Assembly (NCBI RefSeq): GCF_019900845.1
Contig: NZ_CP074570.1
Coordinates: 4,464,001 to 4,528,000, forward strand
Direction: 5' to 3'
DNA length: 64,000 nucleotides
Origin: Paraneptunicella aestuarii
GTDB taxonomy: Bacteria; Pseudomonadota; Gammaproteobacteria; Enterobacterales; Alteromonadaceae
Below, in pieces: positions 18,745 to 29,526 of this stretch. The notes below the pieces were generated by a model that ran no database searches, was not told the DNA's origin, and saw only the letters and a list, made by a program, of their open reading frames with translations. The translations under genes and the position numbers were made by a program. Each line of letters opens with the position of its first letter. The first letter of the stretch is position 1.

Positions 18745-20071
18745 CACTATCCTCCCTGGAATCCAACACACCTACGGTACGGTTTTTCTTGGTGAGATAA
18801 GTAGCCGCTACTCGTTGAATGTCGGCAGCTGTCACTTTGGCAAAATCATTTGGAGCAGAGAACATCTTGCGATAACTACCATGATAGATCTCATAGTTCC
18901 CCAACAAATTCGCGCGATCACTGATAGTGGCAATGTCGCGATAAAAAGCGACTTCACGCTGGTTTTTCGCACGCTGCAACTCTTCTTCTGTTACTCCGTG
19001 TTTTGCAACACGGGCAATTTCCTTGAGAACAGCGGTTTCCAGCTCAGCGGCAGATACCCCTTGACTGGCAATGGCATAAAGATAAAAAAGATTAGGGTCG
19101 ATACTATCAGGAACATCAGTGCCAACATCCATTGCCAACTCATTTTCGTGCACCAATTTAGACACTAAGCGAGAACTGTTGCCTTCGGTCAGAATGTCAG
19201 AAAGCAGTACCAAGGGATAAAAGTCTTTATGCTGGTTCGCCGGAATATGATAGCCCATCATAATGTTAGGGGATGTCACCGATGGCTTATGCACATAGAC
19301 TCTGCGCTCCCCTTTCTGTTCAGGTTCAACAGTGTGAACAGACTTGGGTTCTTCCTGTTTGGGAATAGACTCAAAATGCTTCTTCGCCAATTGCTTTACA
19401 TTATCAGCCTTGACGTTACCAACAACGATGGCAACCGCATTATTCGGCGCATAATAGATTCGATGGAATTCTTTCAGGTCTTGCATCGTCCAGTTTTCAA
19501 TGTCCGACGCGTGACCAATAATAGGCCAACTATAAGGGTGAGCTCGAAAAGCGGCACTCTTCACCTCTTCCCAAATAGTTCGATAATTGGAATTTTCCAA
19601 TCCGGTTAAACGCTCAGATGTCACCACTCCGCGTTCACTCTCTACAATATTGGGATCCAGAGACAAGCTGGCAATACGGTCTGCTTCCAGTTCAAACATC
19701 TTGTCCAAACCATCAGCCGGGAACCATTCCATATAGGCGGTAACGTTCTCCGAGGTGTAGGCATTGTTGGAACCGCCATGCGCTTCCATCACCTTATCGA
19801 ACATTTTCGGCCCGTACTTTTTCGCTCCATTAAACATCATGTGCTCAAAAAAATGGGCTATTCCCGTGGTGCCTGGGGCTTCATTACGAGAGCCCACTTT
19901 CCAGAAAATATACAAGGTTGCATTGGGAATGGAATCGTCTTCCATCACCAAAAACTTCATGTCGTTTTTAAGAGTAAACGTATGAACATCGTCGACAGTC
20001 ACTGCCGAACCTGCTTGAGATAGAAGAAGAGTAAAAACCAACAAGCAGGGTTTGAGTATTTTGAGTCGCAT
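18728..20071 (-). CDS. M16B zinc peptidase, catalytic subunit
   Basis: A 447-residue secreted or periplasmic metallopeptidase. The signal peptide covers about residues 1-24 (ends GSA). The zinc motif HFFEH is present in GIAHFFEHMMFNG, with the distal Glu in ELEADRIASL. The second M16 domain follows (NSSRLVSKLVHENELAMDVG). I chose ATG 20071 (MRLKILKPCL) because it gives a proper signal peptide and has GGTGA upstream; 20107 adds a non-hydrophobic extension. It forms an operon with the inactive partner gene, as in known M16B heterodimers. Substrate unknown. Confidence 0.9.
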   Translation of the reverse strand: MRLKILKPCLLVFTLLLSQAGSAVTVDDVHTFTLKNDMKFLVMEDDSIPNATLYIFWKVGSRNEAPGTTGIAHFFEHMMFNGAKKYGPKMFDKVMEAHGGSNNAYTSENVTAYMEWFPADGLDKMFELEADRIASLSLDPNIVESERGVVTSERLTGLENSNYRTIWEEVKSAAFRAHPYSWPIIGHASDIENWTMQDLKEFHRIYYAPNNAVAIVVGNVKADNVKQLAKKHFESIPKQEEPKSVHTVEPEQKGERRVYVHKPSVTSPNIMMGYHIPANQHKDFYPLVLLSDILTEGNSSRLVSKLVHENELAMDVGTDVPDSIDPNLFYLYAIASQGVSAAELETAVLKEIARVAKHGVTEEELQRAKNQREVAFYRDIATISDRANLLGNYEIYHGSYRKMFSAPNDFAKVTAADIQRVAATYLTKKNRTVGVLDSREDSDEFDL

Positions 20072-20128
20072 TTTATCACCAGCTTCCGTACAACAACCGA
20101 CAAGCACGACTCACATCTATACATCATT

Positions 20129-20150
20129 GGGTTTAAACAAAATTAAACCC
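20129..20150. repeat. Hairpin between aguB and the M16 pair
   Basis: GGGTTTAA and TTAAACCC are 8-bp arms around ACAAAA. There is no T tract on the minus strand, so termination after aguB is doubtful. Confidence 0.45.
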
Positions 20151-20177
20151 GAAAATCACACTCGTCGGTTAATTATT

Positions 20178-21077
20178 TTAATCGCGCCAGCGTCTGGTTA
20201 TATCAGAGTATGCATCAATGCGTCTATCTCTAAAGTATGGCCAAATGCGTCTGACCGATTCACATCGTTGCATATCGAGTTCAACAACAAGGTTGCATTC
20301 CTCGTCAGAAGGCGCTTTAGCCAATACTTCACCTTGAGGGCCACTAATAAAACTTTGTCCCCAAAATTGAATTCCAGGATAGCCGTCAATGGGTGAAGCT
20401 TCAAAGCCGGTTCTATTAGCAACGATCACAGGTACAGAATTCGCCACGGCATGACCACGTTGAACAGTAAACCAGGCGTCATGCTGACGTGCTTGCTCTT
20501 CTGGCGTGTCTGTCTTATCCCAACCAATAGCGGTTGGATACAGCAGGATCTCAGCGCCCGCCATTGCCATCAAACGAGCCGCTTCGGGATACCATTGATC
20601 CCAACACACTAATACACCTAACTTGCCGACACGGGTTTGAATAGGCTCAAAACCCTGATCGCCCGGAGTGAAATAGAACTTTTCATAAAAGCCCGGATCA
20701 TCAGGAATGTGCATTTTGCGATACTGTCCAACCATCCCTTCTTTACCGTCAAACACCACTGCGGTGTTGTGATATAAGCCTGCACTGCGCTTTTCAAATA
20801 AGGAAGTCACCAACACGATATCCAAATCAGCCGCTAACTGACCAAAGAAATCAGTTGCCGCGCCGGGAATGGTTTCTGCCAAATCGAAATACTCGGTATT
20901 CTCTTCCTGACAAAAATACAAGGTGCTATGTAATTCTTGCAGCAACACCAGTTTGCAGCCTTCATCCGCCAATTTTTTAACTTCTTCAGCCGTACGTCGC
21001 CAGTTGGCCTGTTTGTTGTTATCAGCAACAGCTTGTTGCACCAAGCCTACTTTGAGCAGGTTGCTTGAATTACTCAT
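20178..21077 (-). CDS. aguB: N-carbamoylputrescine amidase
   Basis: A 299-residue nitrilase-superfamily enzyme that hydrolyses N-carbamoylputrescine to putrescine, CO2 and ammonia. The Glu-Lys-Cys triad is visible: Glu in LLQELHSTLYF, Lys in YRKMHIPDDPGFYEKFYF, Cys in VLVCWDQWYPEAAR. It closely follows aguA with an 8-bp overlap, which supports the specific assignment over other nitrilases. Confidence 0.95.
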   Translation of the reverse strand: MSNSSNLLKVGLVQQAVADNNKQANWRRTAEEVKKLADEGCKLVLLQELHSTLYFCQEENTEYFDLAETIPGAATDFFGQLAADLDIVLVTSLFEKRSAGLYHNTAVVFDGKEGMVGQYRKMHIPDDPGFYEKFYFTPGDQGFEPIQTRVGKLGVLVCWDQWYPEAARLMAMAGAEILLYPTAIGWDKTDTPEEQARQHDAWFTVQRGHAVANSVPVIVANRTGFEASPIDGYPGIQFWGQSFISGPQGEVLAKAPSDEECNLVVELDMQRCESVRRIWPYFRDRRIDAYSDITRRWRD

Positions 21078-22131
21078 AAATGTGGATCCCCGAGTTCGCT
21101 AATTGGGTTATCTCTGGTTTGAATGTACCGCAGGGTACTTGCATGGAAATGCAGTGTAAACTGCCAAATTGTTGTACCAAGGGGCGACAATTAATGGCAA
21201 CTACCGTGAAATCAGGGTAAGCCTGCTTTAATACCTCAATCGCGGCTTCGTCTTCCTTCTCGCCATAAACGGGAGCCAGAACGACGCCATTGCTGATTAG
21301 ATAGTTCGCATAAGAAGCAGGTAAGCGCTCACCATCTTCATTCTCGATGTAAGGCAAGGGCAATTCAAAAATTTTATGCTCAGGTAACTGAGCCTTCGCT
21401 TCGTTCACCAGAGCACTTAAGCCTTCATAATGACTGTCGTCAGGTCGATTAAAACAGGATTGAATAACCAGCCCTTTGGCTTGGGTAAAGCGCACCAAGG
21501 TATCGATATGTCCGTCAGTATCATCACCTTCCAGATGACCATGTTTAAAGATCGTCACCTGCTTGGCACCCAACGCTTGTTGCAATAACTGTTGGTTTTT
21601 TTGTAGTTCAAACTGCCCATTACGTTCTGGGTTGGATAAACATAACTCGGTCGTTAATAGATGGCCTTCGTCATCAATTTCTACCGCGCCGCCTTCCAGC
21701 ACAAAATCAACCACTTGCATAGGCTGCTGACATAATGTCGCCAACACCATTTCGTTCATCTGATTGTCTTTACTGGCATTAAACTTGTTACCCCAACCAT
21801 TAAAACGAAAACTCACAGGCTGAAATTCACCATTTTTCGTACAGGTTAGAAAGCCATAGTCGCGGATCCATGTGTCATTGTAATCCGCAGGAAGCAGAAG
21901 TAATTTGGTAATAGATTCCGGCATCGTCTGCGCAATAAGCTGCTGACAAGCTTCGATTTCTTGTTCCCGGATCAACATCACAACCGGTGTGTTGTTGCCA
22001 TTCAAGGTACTAATAATATTCAAATAAGTCTGGCGCACATCAGCAAGCCAAGGCTGCCAATCAGTTTGTGCATCAGGCCAGGACAATAACACGGCTTCTT
22101 GTGTATGCCATTCAGGTAATAATTGCTGCAT
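21070..22131 (-). CDS. aguA: Agmatine deiminase
   Basis: A 353-residue enzyme that converts agmatine to N-carbamoylputrescine and ammonia. Guanidino-modifying family motifs are seen: AVLLSWPDAQTDW, NDTWIRDYG, VLEGGAVEIDDEGHLL, HLEGDDTDGHID and the C-terminal nucleophile Cys in SLHCISMQVPCG. I chose ATG 22131 (MQQLLPEWH), as the family starts there; the longer frame to 22197 lacks support. With aguB it forms a two-step route from agmatine to putrescine that releases ammonium. Confidence 0.95.
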   Translation of the reverse strand: MQQLLPEWHTQEAVLLSWPDAQTDWQPWLADVRQTYLNIISTLNGNNTPVVMLIREQEIEACQQLIAQTMPESITKLLLLPADYNDTWIRDYGFLTCTKNGEFQPVSFRFNGWGNKFNASKDNQMNEMVLATLCQQPMQVVDFVLEGGAVEIDDEGHLLTTELCLSNPERNGQFELQKNQQLLQQALGAKQVTIFKHGHLEGDDTDGHIDTLVRFTQAKGLVIQSCFNRPDDSHYEGLSALVNEAKAQLPEHKIFELPLPYIENEDGERLPASYANYLISNGVVLAPVYGEKEDEAAIEVLKQAYPDFTVVAINCRPLVQQFGSLHCISMQVPCGTFKPEITQLANSGIHIYE

Positions 22132-22240
22132 TGAGGTGTTTTGAAAATTGACAAAGAAAATTGCACGAATTGTAGCAGTGAGAGCTTGCTGCCGCAAAAT
22201 AGCAAATGCATGAACGCGTAAGAAAATAGTATGATGGCAA

Positions 22241-22262
22241 ACAGATTAAAAGTTTAATCTGT
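22241..22262. repeat. Perfect palindrome upstream of the DUF2238 gene
   Basis: ACAGATTAAA and TTTAATCTGT are perfect 10-bp arms around AG. It lies 15 bp before the start of the downstream plus-strand gene and 109 bp before aguA on the other strand, so it is well placed as an operator for either. Confidence 0.7.
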
Positions 22263-22276
22263 CATGGAGCAGAACG

Positions 22277-22870
22277 ATGCCGGCAATTTGGATTTCTACT
22301 TTCACAGCAGTATTGATTTGGTCAGGGATAAATCCCAAAGACCAATTCACATGGTTCATGGAAGTTCTTCCTGCACTCATAGGCGCTGTCGTGCTTGCTT
22401 TAACCTATCGTTCTTTTCGGCTAACGCCCTTACTTTATATCCTTATTCTATTTCATTGCCTGATTTTAATGGTTGGTGGGCACTACACTTACGCCGAAGT
22501 ACCTCTTTTCGACCACATCAGGGATATCTTTGACAGCAGTAGAAATAACTATGACAAAGTTGGTCACTTTGTTCAGGGTTTTGTTCCCGCAATCATCGCT
22601 AGAGAAATTGTTCTGAGAAAGAAAATTATCAGAGGAAATGCATGGCAATTTTTCTTTATTGTCAGTTTCTGTCTCGCCTTTAGTGCGTTTTATGAACTGA
22701 TTGAATGGTGGGTGGCATTAGCTACGGGGGAAGGAGCAGAGGCATTTCTGGGAACCCAAGGCTATGTCTGGGATACCCAGTCAGATATGGGGTTTGCGAT
22801 GCTTGGCGCGATCATTGCCCTGACAACATTAAGCAAACTGCATGATAAGCAGCTTAAGACGGTTAACTAA
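22277..22870 (+). CDS. DUF2238 (YjdF-like) membrane protein
   Basis: A 197-residue protein with about six hydrophobic segments. The family motifs GHYTYAEVPLFD, YDKVGHFVQGFVPAI, AFYELIEWW and WDTQSDMGFAMLGA, which carry conserved His, Glu and Asp in or near the membrane, are all visible. The family is widespread and uncharacterised. It is divergent from aguA and convergent with gltD. Confidence 0.85.
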   Translation: MPAIWISTFTAVLIWSGINPKDQFTWFMEVLPALIGAVVLALTYRSFRLTPLLYILILFHCLILMVGGHYTYAEVPLFDHIRDIFDSSRNNYDKVGHFVQGFVPAIIAREIVLRKKIIRGNAWQFFFIVSFCLAFSAFYELIEWWVALATGEGAEAFLGTQGYVWDTQSDMGFAMLGAIIALTTLSKLHDKQLKTVN

Positions 22871-22891
22871 CCAGAGCTGGCAAAGAATAAA

Positions 22892-22915
22892 AAAGGGTTG
22901 CCGAAGCAACCCTTT
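22892..22915. terminator. Bidirectional terminator, DUF2238 gene / gltD
   Basis: AAAGGGTTGC and GCAACCCTTT are perfect 10-bp arms around CGAA. The minus-strand tail is T-rich (TTTTTTATTC), good for gltD. The plus-strand tail is weaker. Confidence 0.85.
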
Positions 22916-22947
22916 GTGAATTTTTAATCATGAGATAATCAGGCTTA

Positions 22948-24375
<1,428 letters not shown>

Positions 24376-27300
24376 CTACTGTGCCTGAATCCGCAGTTCT
24401 TCTGTAGAACGGCTGATATGACCCAGCAGGCTCTTAACGTCACTGGTTTTAGGTTTAATCAAACGGAATTTACCTAGATATTCATTGAAATTAGTCAGAA
24501 TATCCAACGCTCGACGACTACCGGTTTCCGCATAATGTTGATTAATCAAACCACGTAAATGCTCAATCAAAATGTTCTTGTCTTCAATGCTCAAGGCTTC
24601 AACCAGCTCTTGGTTGATACGGCGTTCAAGGTCATTGTCCTCGTCCAGTACGTAGGTGAAACCACCTGTCATACCTGCACCAAGGTTAACGCCGACTTTG
24701 CCCAGGATCACAATAATGCCGCCTGTCATATATTCACAAGCGTTGTCACCAACACCTTCAACGACAGCAACCGCGCCCGAGTTACGCACAGCAAAGCGCT
24801 CACCCGCAGTGCCTGCGGCGAACAACTTACCGCCAGTCGCACCATACAAACAGGTATTACCCATGATGGCGCTTTCATGGCTGATATAGTCCACGTTGCG
24901 AGGCGGATAGATGACCAGCTTGCCGCCTGTCATACCTTTGCCCACATAGTCGTTGGCATCACCAACAAGCGTCATATGCAAACCACCCGCGTTCCAAACG
25001 CCAAAACTCTGGCCTGCCGTACCGGTTAAATTAACATTCACCGGATAATCGGCCATGCCTTGGTTGCCATGATGCTCAGCAATAAAACCTGACATCAAAG
25101 CCCCGACAGAACGGTCGGTATTGCGCACAGAATAATTCAGCGTTTGACCCGACTTGTTCAACACGGCGTCTTTGGCATCTGCCAAAATCTGCAAGTTCAA
25201 TTCGCCCTTATCCAAAGGCTGGTTGGTGGTTTCTGAACAGAACAAACGTGTGTGAGAACCCTCTTCCGGTTTTTCCAGAATCGGAGATAAATCCAGTCTA
25301 TTCTGCTTGGCATTGATGCCATCCAACACTTGCAAATATTCGGTTTTGCCAATGATATCCTGCAAACTGCGCACACCAATCGAGGCCAAAATCTCACGCA
25401 CTTCCTGAGCAATAAACTGGAAGTAGTGCATGACCATTTCTGGCAAACCAATAAAGTATTCGCTACGTAGTTTTTCGTCTTGAGTTGCCACGCCTGTCGC
25501 GCAGTTATTCAAATGGCAAATACGTAAGTATTTACAACCTAACGCCACCATTGGGCCAGTACCAAAGCCAAAGCTTTCTGCTCCGAGCATTGCGGCTTTC
25601 ACCACATCCAGTCCGGTTTTCAAACCACCGTCGGTTTGAACACGTACCTTATGGCGCAAGCCATTTTCAACCAAAGCTTGTTGAGTTTCCGCCAAACCTA
25701 ATTCCCAAGGACAACCGGCATATTTAACCGAAGTTAGTGGGCTTGCCCCTGTACCACCGTCGTAACCAGAGATGGTTATCAAATCGGCATAGGCTTTGGC
25801 AACGCCCGTGGCAATAGTGCCAACACCAGGTTCGGAAACCAGCTTCACAGAAATCAAGGCTTTCGGGTTGATTTGCTTCAAGTCGAAAATCAGCTGTGCC
25901 AAATCTTCGATAGAGTAAATATCATGATGTGGCGGTGGAGAAATCAGGGTTACGCCCGGTACAGAAAAGCGCAGTTGAGCAATATAGTTATTCACCTTAT
26001 CACCCGGTAACTGCCCGCCTTCGCCCGGCTTCGCACCTTGAGCGACTTTAATCTGAATAACTTCGGCATTCATCAGGTAATGCGGAGTTACACCGAAGCG
26101 CCCCGAAGCCACCTGCTTGATTTTCGAATTACGTTCAGTACCAAAACGCTTGGGATCTTCGCCACCTTCACCTGAGTTAGACTGACCGCCCAAACGGTTC
26201 ATGGCAATCGCCAAGGCTTCGTGGGCTTCAGGACTCAATGCCCCGATAGACATTGCTGCCGTATCAAAACGCGGATAGAGGTTTTCAGCGGGTTCAACTT
26301 CCGAGATATCAATCGCTTGATGCCCTTTAGTAATACCAAGCAAATCACGGAAATGCGCAGGCTGACGTTCATTCACCAGTTCTGCGAAGACTTTGTAGTC
26401 TTCGTAATTACCCGTTTGAACTGCCTTTTGTAGTGTCGTGACAACATCAGGGTTGTAAGCATGGTATTCACCACCGTGAACATATTTCAACAAGCCGCCA
26501 TGTCTGATGCTCTTACGATTAACCCAGGCAACGCGGTTAAGGTTTATTAGATCCTGTTCAAAATCATCAAAGCCTGCGCCCTGAATACGGCTTGGTACGC
26601 CTTTAAAACAAAGTTCCATGACTTCGTTAGAAATACCAATAGCTTCAAACAGTTTGGAACTACGATAGCTGGCAACCGTCGATATGCCCATCTTGGACAT
26701 GATCTTGTATAGCCCTTTGTTAATGCCTTTACGGAAATTAACAATGGCTTGCAAGTAGCTAATGTTCAGCTCGCCTTTTTCCACCATTTGCTCAATGCTT
26801 TCATAAGCAAGGAATGGATAGATTGCTGTAGCACCCAAGCCCAGCAATACCGCAAAATGATGCGGATCACGAGCCGAAGCGGTTTCTACCACGATATTGG
26901 CATCACAACGTAAGGCTTTATCAATCAAACGACGCTGTACTGCACCCACCGCCATCGCCATTGGAACAGGAATTTTATCTTTTCGAATTTGACGATCCGA
27001 CAAAATAATAAAGGCGGCATTCTTCTGTTTGATCAGGTATTCAGCTTCGTCACAAATGCGTTCAATCGCGCGCTTCAAACCTTCATCAGCTTTGTAGTTC
27101 AGGTCGATGTATTCGGAATAGTAATGCTGAGGATCAAACTCTCTAAGCTGTTTCAAATCGGTATAAGTCAGTATGGGTGACTCAAATAATACCCGATCGG
27201 CATATCCAGATGTTTCGCTGAATACGTCTTTTTCCCGACCAATACAGGTTGCCAACGACATAACGTGGTTTTCACGCAGTGGATCTATTGGCGGGTTGGT

Positions 27301-28842
27301 TACCTGGGCAAATTGCTGCCGGAAGTAGTCGTAAATAATACGCTGTTGGCTGGACAAAACCGCCATTGGCGTATCGTCACCCATAGAACCAACCGCTTCC
27401 TGACCATCACTGGCCAATACTTTGACCACTTGTTGCAGTTCTTCATAGCTGTAACTGAACTGCTTGTGGAAAGTGGCCAGCATGTTGTCATCGAAAGCAC
27501 GTTTACCTAACAAGCTGTGATCCACTTCTTCGATGCACTTCAGCTTACGAATGTGCTTGTTGATCCATTCGCGATAGGGCAAGCGCTGCTTAAGATCTTC
27601 ATCAATCTCATTGCTACGCCAGATTTTTCCGGTTTTGGTATCAACGGCAAGCATTTCGCCCGGGCCTACACGACCTTTTTCAACAACGTCTTCTTGCTTG
27701 TAATCCCAGATACCAACTTCTGATGCCAAGGTAATAATGTCATCTTTCGTGATGACATAACGCGCTGGACGCAAACCGTTTCTGTCTAGGTTACACGCCA
27801 CATGGCGACCATTGGTTAGAACGATCCCCGCCGGGCCGTCCCAAGGCTCCATGTGCATGGAGTTAAACTCGTAGAAGGCTTTTAGGTCTTCGTCCATGGT
27901 GTTGTCGTTTTGATAGGCTGGCGGAACCAACAAACGCATGGCACGGAACAAGTCCATCCCACCCGCTAAAAACAACTCCAGCATATTATCCAACGAGGAT
28001 GAATCCGACCCGGTTTCATTGACAAAAGGTGCGGCATCGTGCAAATCAGGAATTAAAGGCGTGCGGAACTTGTAGGTTCTGGCATTTGCCCAATCACGGT
28101 TGCCACGGATAGTATTGATTTCACCATTATGTGCCAAAAAGCGGAATGGTTGCGCCAGAGGCCAACGGGGTAATGTGTTGGTAGAAAATCGTTGATGGAA
28201 AACACAAATACTGGCTTCCAGCTTTTCATTCGCCAAATCGAGATAAAAGGTTGGTAAGTCTTTAGGCATTACCAGACCCTTATAAACAGTTACCAGTGCA
28301 GATAATGATGAAATATAGAAATCTTCATCTTCTGCCAGTCGTTTCTCTGCTCTGCGACGAGCCATATATAAGCGGCGTTCCAGATCGTGCTCGCGCCAAC
28401 CTTGTGGCCCGTTCACAAAAACCTGTTCAATTTGCGGTAAGCATTCACTAGCCAAATCCCCTAAAATAGTAGGATCGGTAGGTACAACACGCCACCCAAG
28501 CACTGCAAGGGTTTCTTTTTCTAACTCTTCGGTAAGGGCGCGTCGAGCAGCTTCAGCACGTTCTTCATTTTGACTAAGAAAAACCATGCCAACAGCATAA
28601 TTCTTGGCGAGTTTCCAACCATGCGCTTCGGCAACTTCCTGGAAGAATGAGTCGGGTTTTTGCAATAGCAAACCACAACCATCACCGGTTTTACCATCAG
28701 CTGCAATACCACCTCTATGCTGCATTCGATCAAGAGCATGGATGGCTGTTTTAACCAAATTATGGCTGGCAGTACCTTGGATATGGGCAATTAATCCAAA
28801 GCCACAATTATCCCGAGAATCATTCGGGTGATACAGTTTCAT
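24376..28842 (-). CDS. gltB: Glutamate synthase large subunit
   Basis: A 1488-residue GOGAT alpha subunit that makes two glutamates from glutamine and 2-oxoglutarate. A short propeptide precedes the amidotransferase nucleophile Cys13 ([11 protein letters not shown]). The class II amidotransferase domain (about 13-430) is followed by the central domain. The FMN synthase domain has [15 protein letters not shown] and the [3Fe-4S] cysteines in [12 protein letters not shown]. The C-terminal beta-helix has Gly-x-x-Gly repeats ([21 protein letters not shown]). Together with glnA it completes the GS-GOGAT cycle in this window. Confidence 0.98.
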   Translation of the reverse strand: MKLYHPNDSRDNCGFGLIAHIQGTASHNLVKTAIHALDRMQHRGGIAADGKTGDGCGLLLQKPDSFFQEVAEAHGWKLAKNYAVGMVFLSQNEERAEAARRALTEELEKETLAVLGWRVVPTDPTILGDLASECLPQIEQVFVNGPQGWREHDLERRLYMARRRAEKRLAEDEDFYISSLSALVTVYKGLVMPKDLPTFYLDLANEKLEASICVFHQRFSTNTLPRWPLAQPFRFLAHNGEINTIRGNRDWANARTYKFRTPLIPDLHDAAPFVNETGSDSSSLDNMLELFLAGGMDLFRAMRLLVPPAYQNDNTMDEDLKAFYEFNSMHMEPWDGPAGIVLTNGRHVACNLDRNGLRPARYVITKDDIITLASEVGIWDYKQEDVVEKGRVGPGEMLAVDTKTGKIWRSNEIDEDLKQRLPYREWINKHIRKLKCIEEVDHSLLGKRAFDDNMLATFHKQFSYSYEELQQVVKVLASDGQEAVGSMGDDTPMAVLSSQQRIIYDYFRQQFAQVTNPPIDPLRENHVMSLATCIGREKDVFSETSGYADRVLFESPILTYTDLKQLREFDPQHYYSEYIDLNYKADEGLKRAIERICDEAEYLIKQKNAAFIILSDRQIRKDKIPVPMAMAVGAVQRRLIDKALRCDANIVVETASARDPHHFAVLLGLGATAIYPFLAYESIEQMVEKGELNISYLQAIVNFRKGINKGLYKIMSKMGISTVASYRSSKLFEAIGISNEVMELCFKGVPSRIQGAGFDDFEQDLINLNRVAWVNRKSIRHGGLLKYVHGGEYHAYNPDVVTTLQKAVQTGNYEDYKVFAELVNERQPAHFRDLLGITKGHQAIDISEVEPAENLYPRFDTAAMSIGALSPEAHEALAIAMNRLGGQSNSGEGGEDPKRFGTERNSKIKQVASGRFGVTPHYLMNAEVIQIKVAQGAKPGEGGQLPGDKVNNYIAQLRFSVPGVTLISPPPHHDIYSIEDLAQLIFDLKQINPKALISVKLVSEPGVGTIATGVAKAYADLITISGYDGGTGASPLTSVKYAGCPWELGLAETQQALVENGLRHKVRVQTDGGLKTGLDVVKAAMLGAESFGFGTGPMVALGCKYLRICHLNNCATGVATQDEKLRSEYFIGLPEMVMHYFQFIAQEVREILASIGVRSLQDIIGKTEYLQVLDGINAKQNRLDLSPILEKPEEGSHTRLFCSETTNQPLDKGELNLQILADAKDAVLNKSGQTLNYSVRNTDRSVGALMSGFIAEHHGNQGMADYPVNVNLTGTAGQSFGVWNAGGLHMTLVGDANDYVGKGMTGGKLVIYPPRNVDYISHESAIMGNTCLYGATGGKLFAAGTAGERFAVRNSGAVAVVEGVGDNACEYMTGGIIVILGKVGVNLGAGMTGGFTYVLDEDNDLERRINQELVEALSIEDKNILIEHLRGLINQHYAETGSRRALDILTNFNEYLGKFRLIKPKTSDVKSLLGHISRSTEELRIQAQ

Positions 28843-29526
28843 TAAGCTTCAACTCCTCAACCATGGACTGGGTAGGGTAAGAAAGTGGTTTTCAAAGTAT
28901 CAGTTGTCGCTATGCTTCGAGTTTGGCATATGTTTTGCGTTCAATTTACCTGCGACCATTATCAAATATAGTCGAGATCAATCATTCAAGCTCGAAATCC
29001 TGTTTCTGCCGTATTGTTATAATTGTGATTGTATTTGGAGCATTTGCGACACTGAATTCCACACATCTTGTCCACGTCCGCGTCTAATACGCCTGTGGCA
29101 CAACCCCACAGCATCTGCAATTTGCTCTCTAAATAACCAGTAGAAGTACGAATCTTTATGCATATTTCTCAAACTGGGCTAGACAACATACATTCTTATA
29201 ATTAAGAAATCAATTCTCCCTCAATGCAAAAACTTAGTGATTTAATGCTACGAACCGGTGCAATGCAGCCAAATAGTGCAATAAAATCCTAAAAAAGCGC
29301 CAATTATGTGAGACTTCTTCTCTATCCTACTCACACCTTACTACCCTATATTCTTAAAACTTATTCTCACTATAAAATAGTTATACCCTTTTGATGCATA
29401 GGTACCCACCTTACAAATGACTTGCCCTCATTAATTCCTGAACGCTGATGCTTTGGTCATACTTAAATTCCTGATAGGATGCGTGCACTTTTTCTATTGC
29501 CCTTTTATCTATAGAGAGTTTTGGTC
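28843..29526. other. Long divergent intergenic region, gltB / arcB
   Basis: About 680 bp between two divergent genes with no convincing gene. A 79-codon frame (28904-29143) has no recognisable features. The stretch is A+T-rich and must hold both promoters. One NtrC-like dyad is listed separately. Confidence 0.6.
29264..29280 (-). promoter_or_regulatory. Weak NtrC-like dyad between gltB and arcB
   Basis: Minus-strand TGCACTA-TTT-GGCTGCA fits the NtrC operator at 6/7 and 5/7 positions. It is 422 bp upstream of gltB and about 250 bp upstream of arcB, with no visible -24/-12 element, so function is uncertain. Confidence 0.3.

Noticed and set aside
28904..29143. 79-codon frame between gltB and arcB
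   Set aside because: No recognisable protein features; position in a divergent promoter region fits noncoding DNA better.
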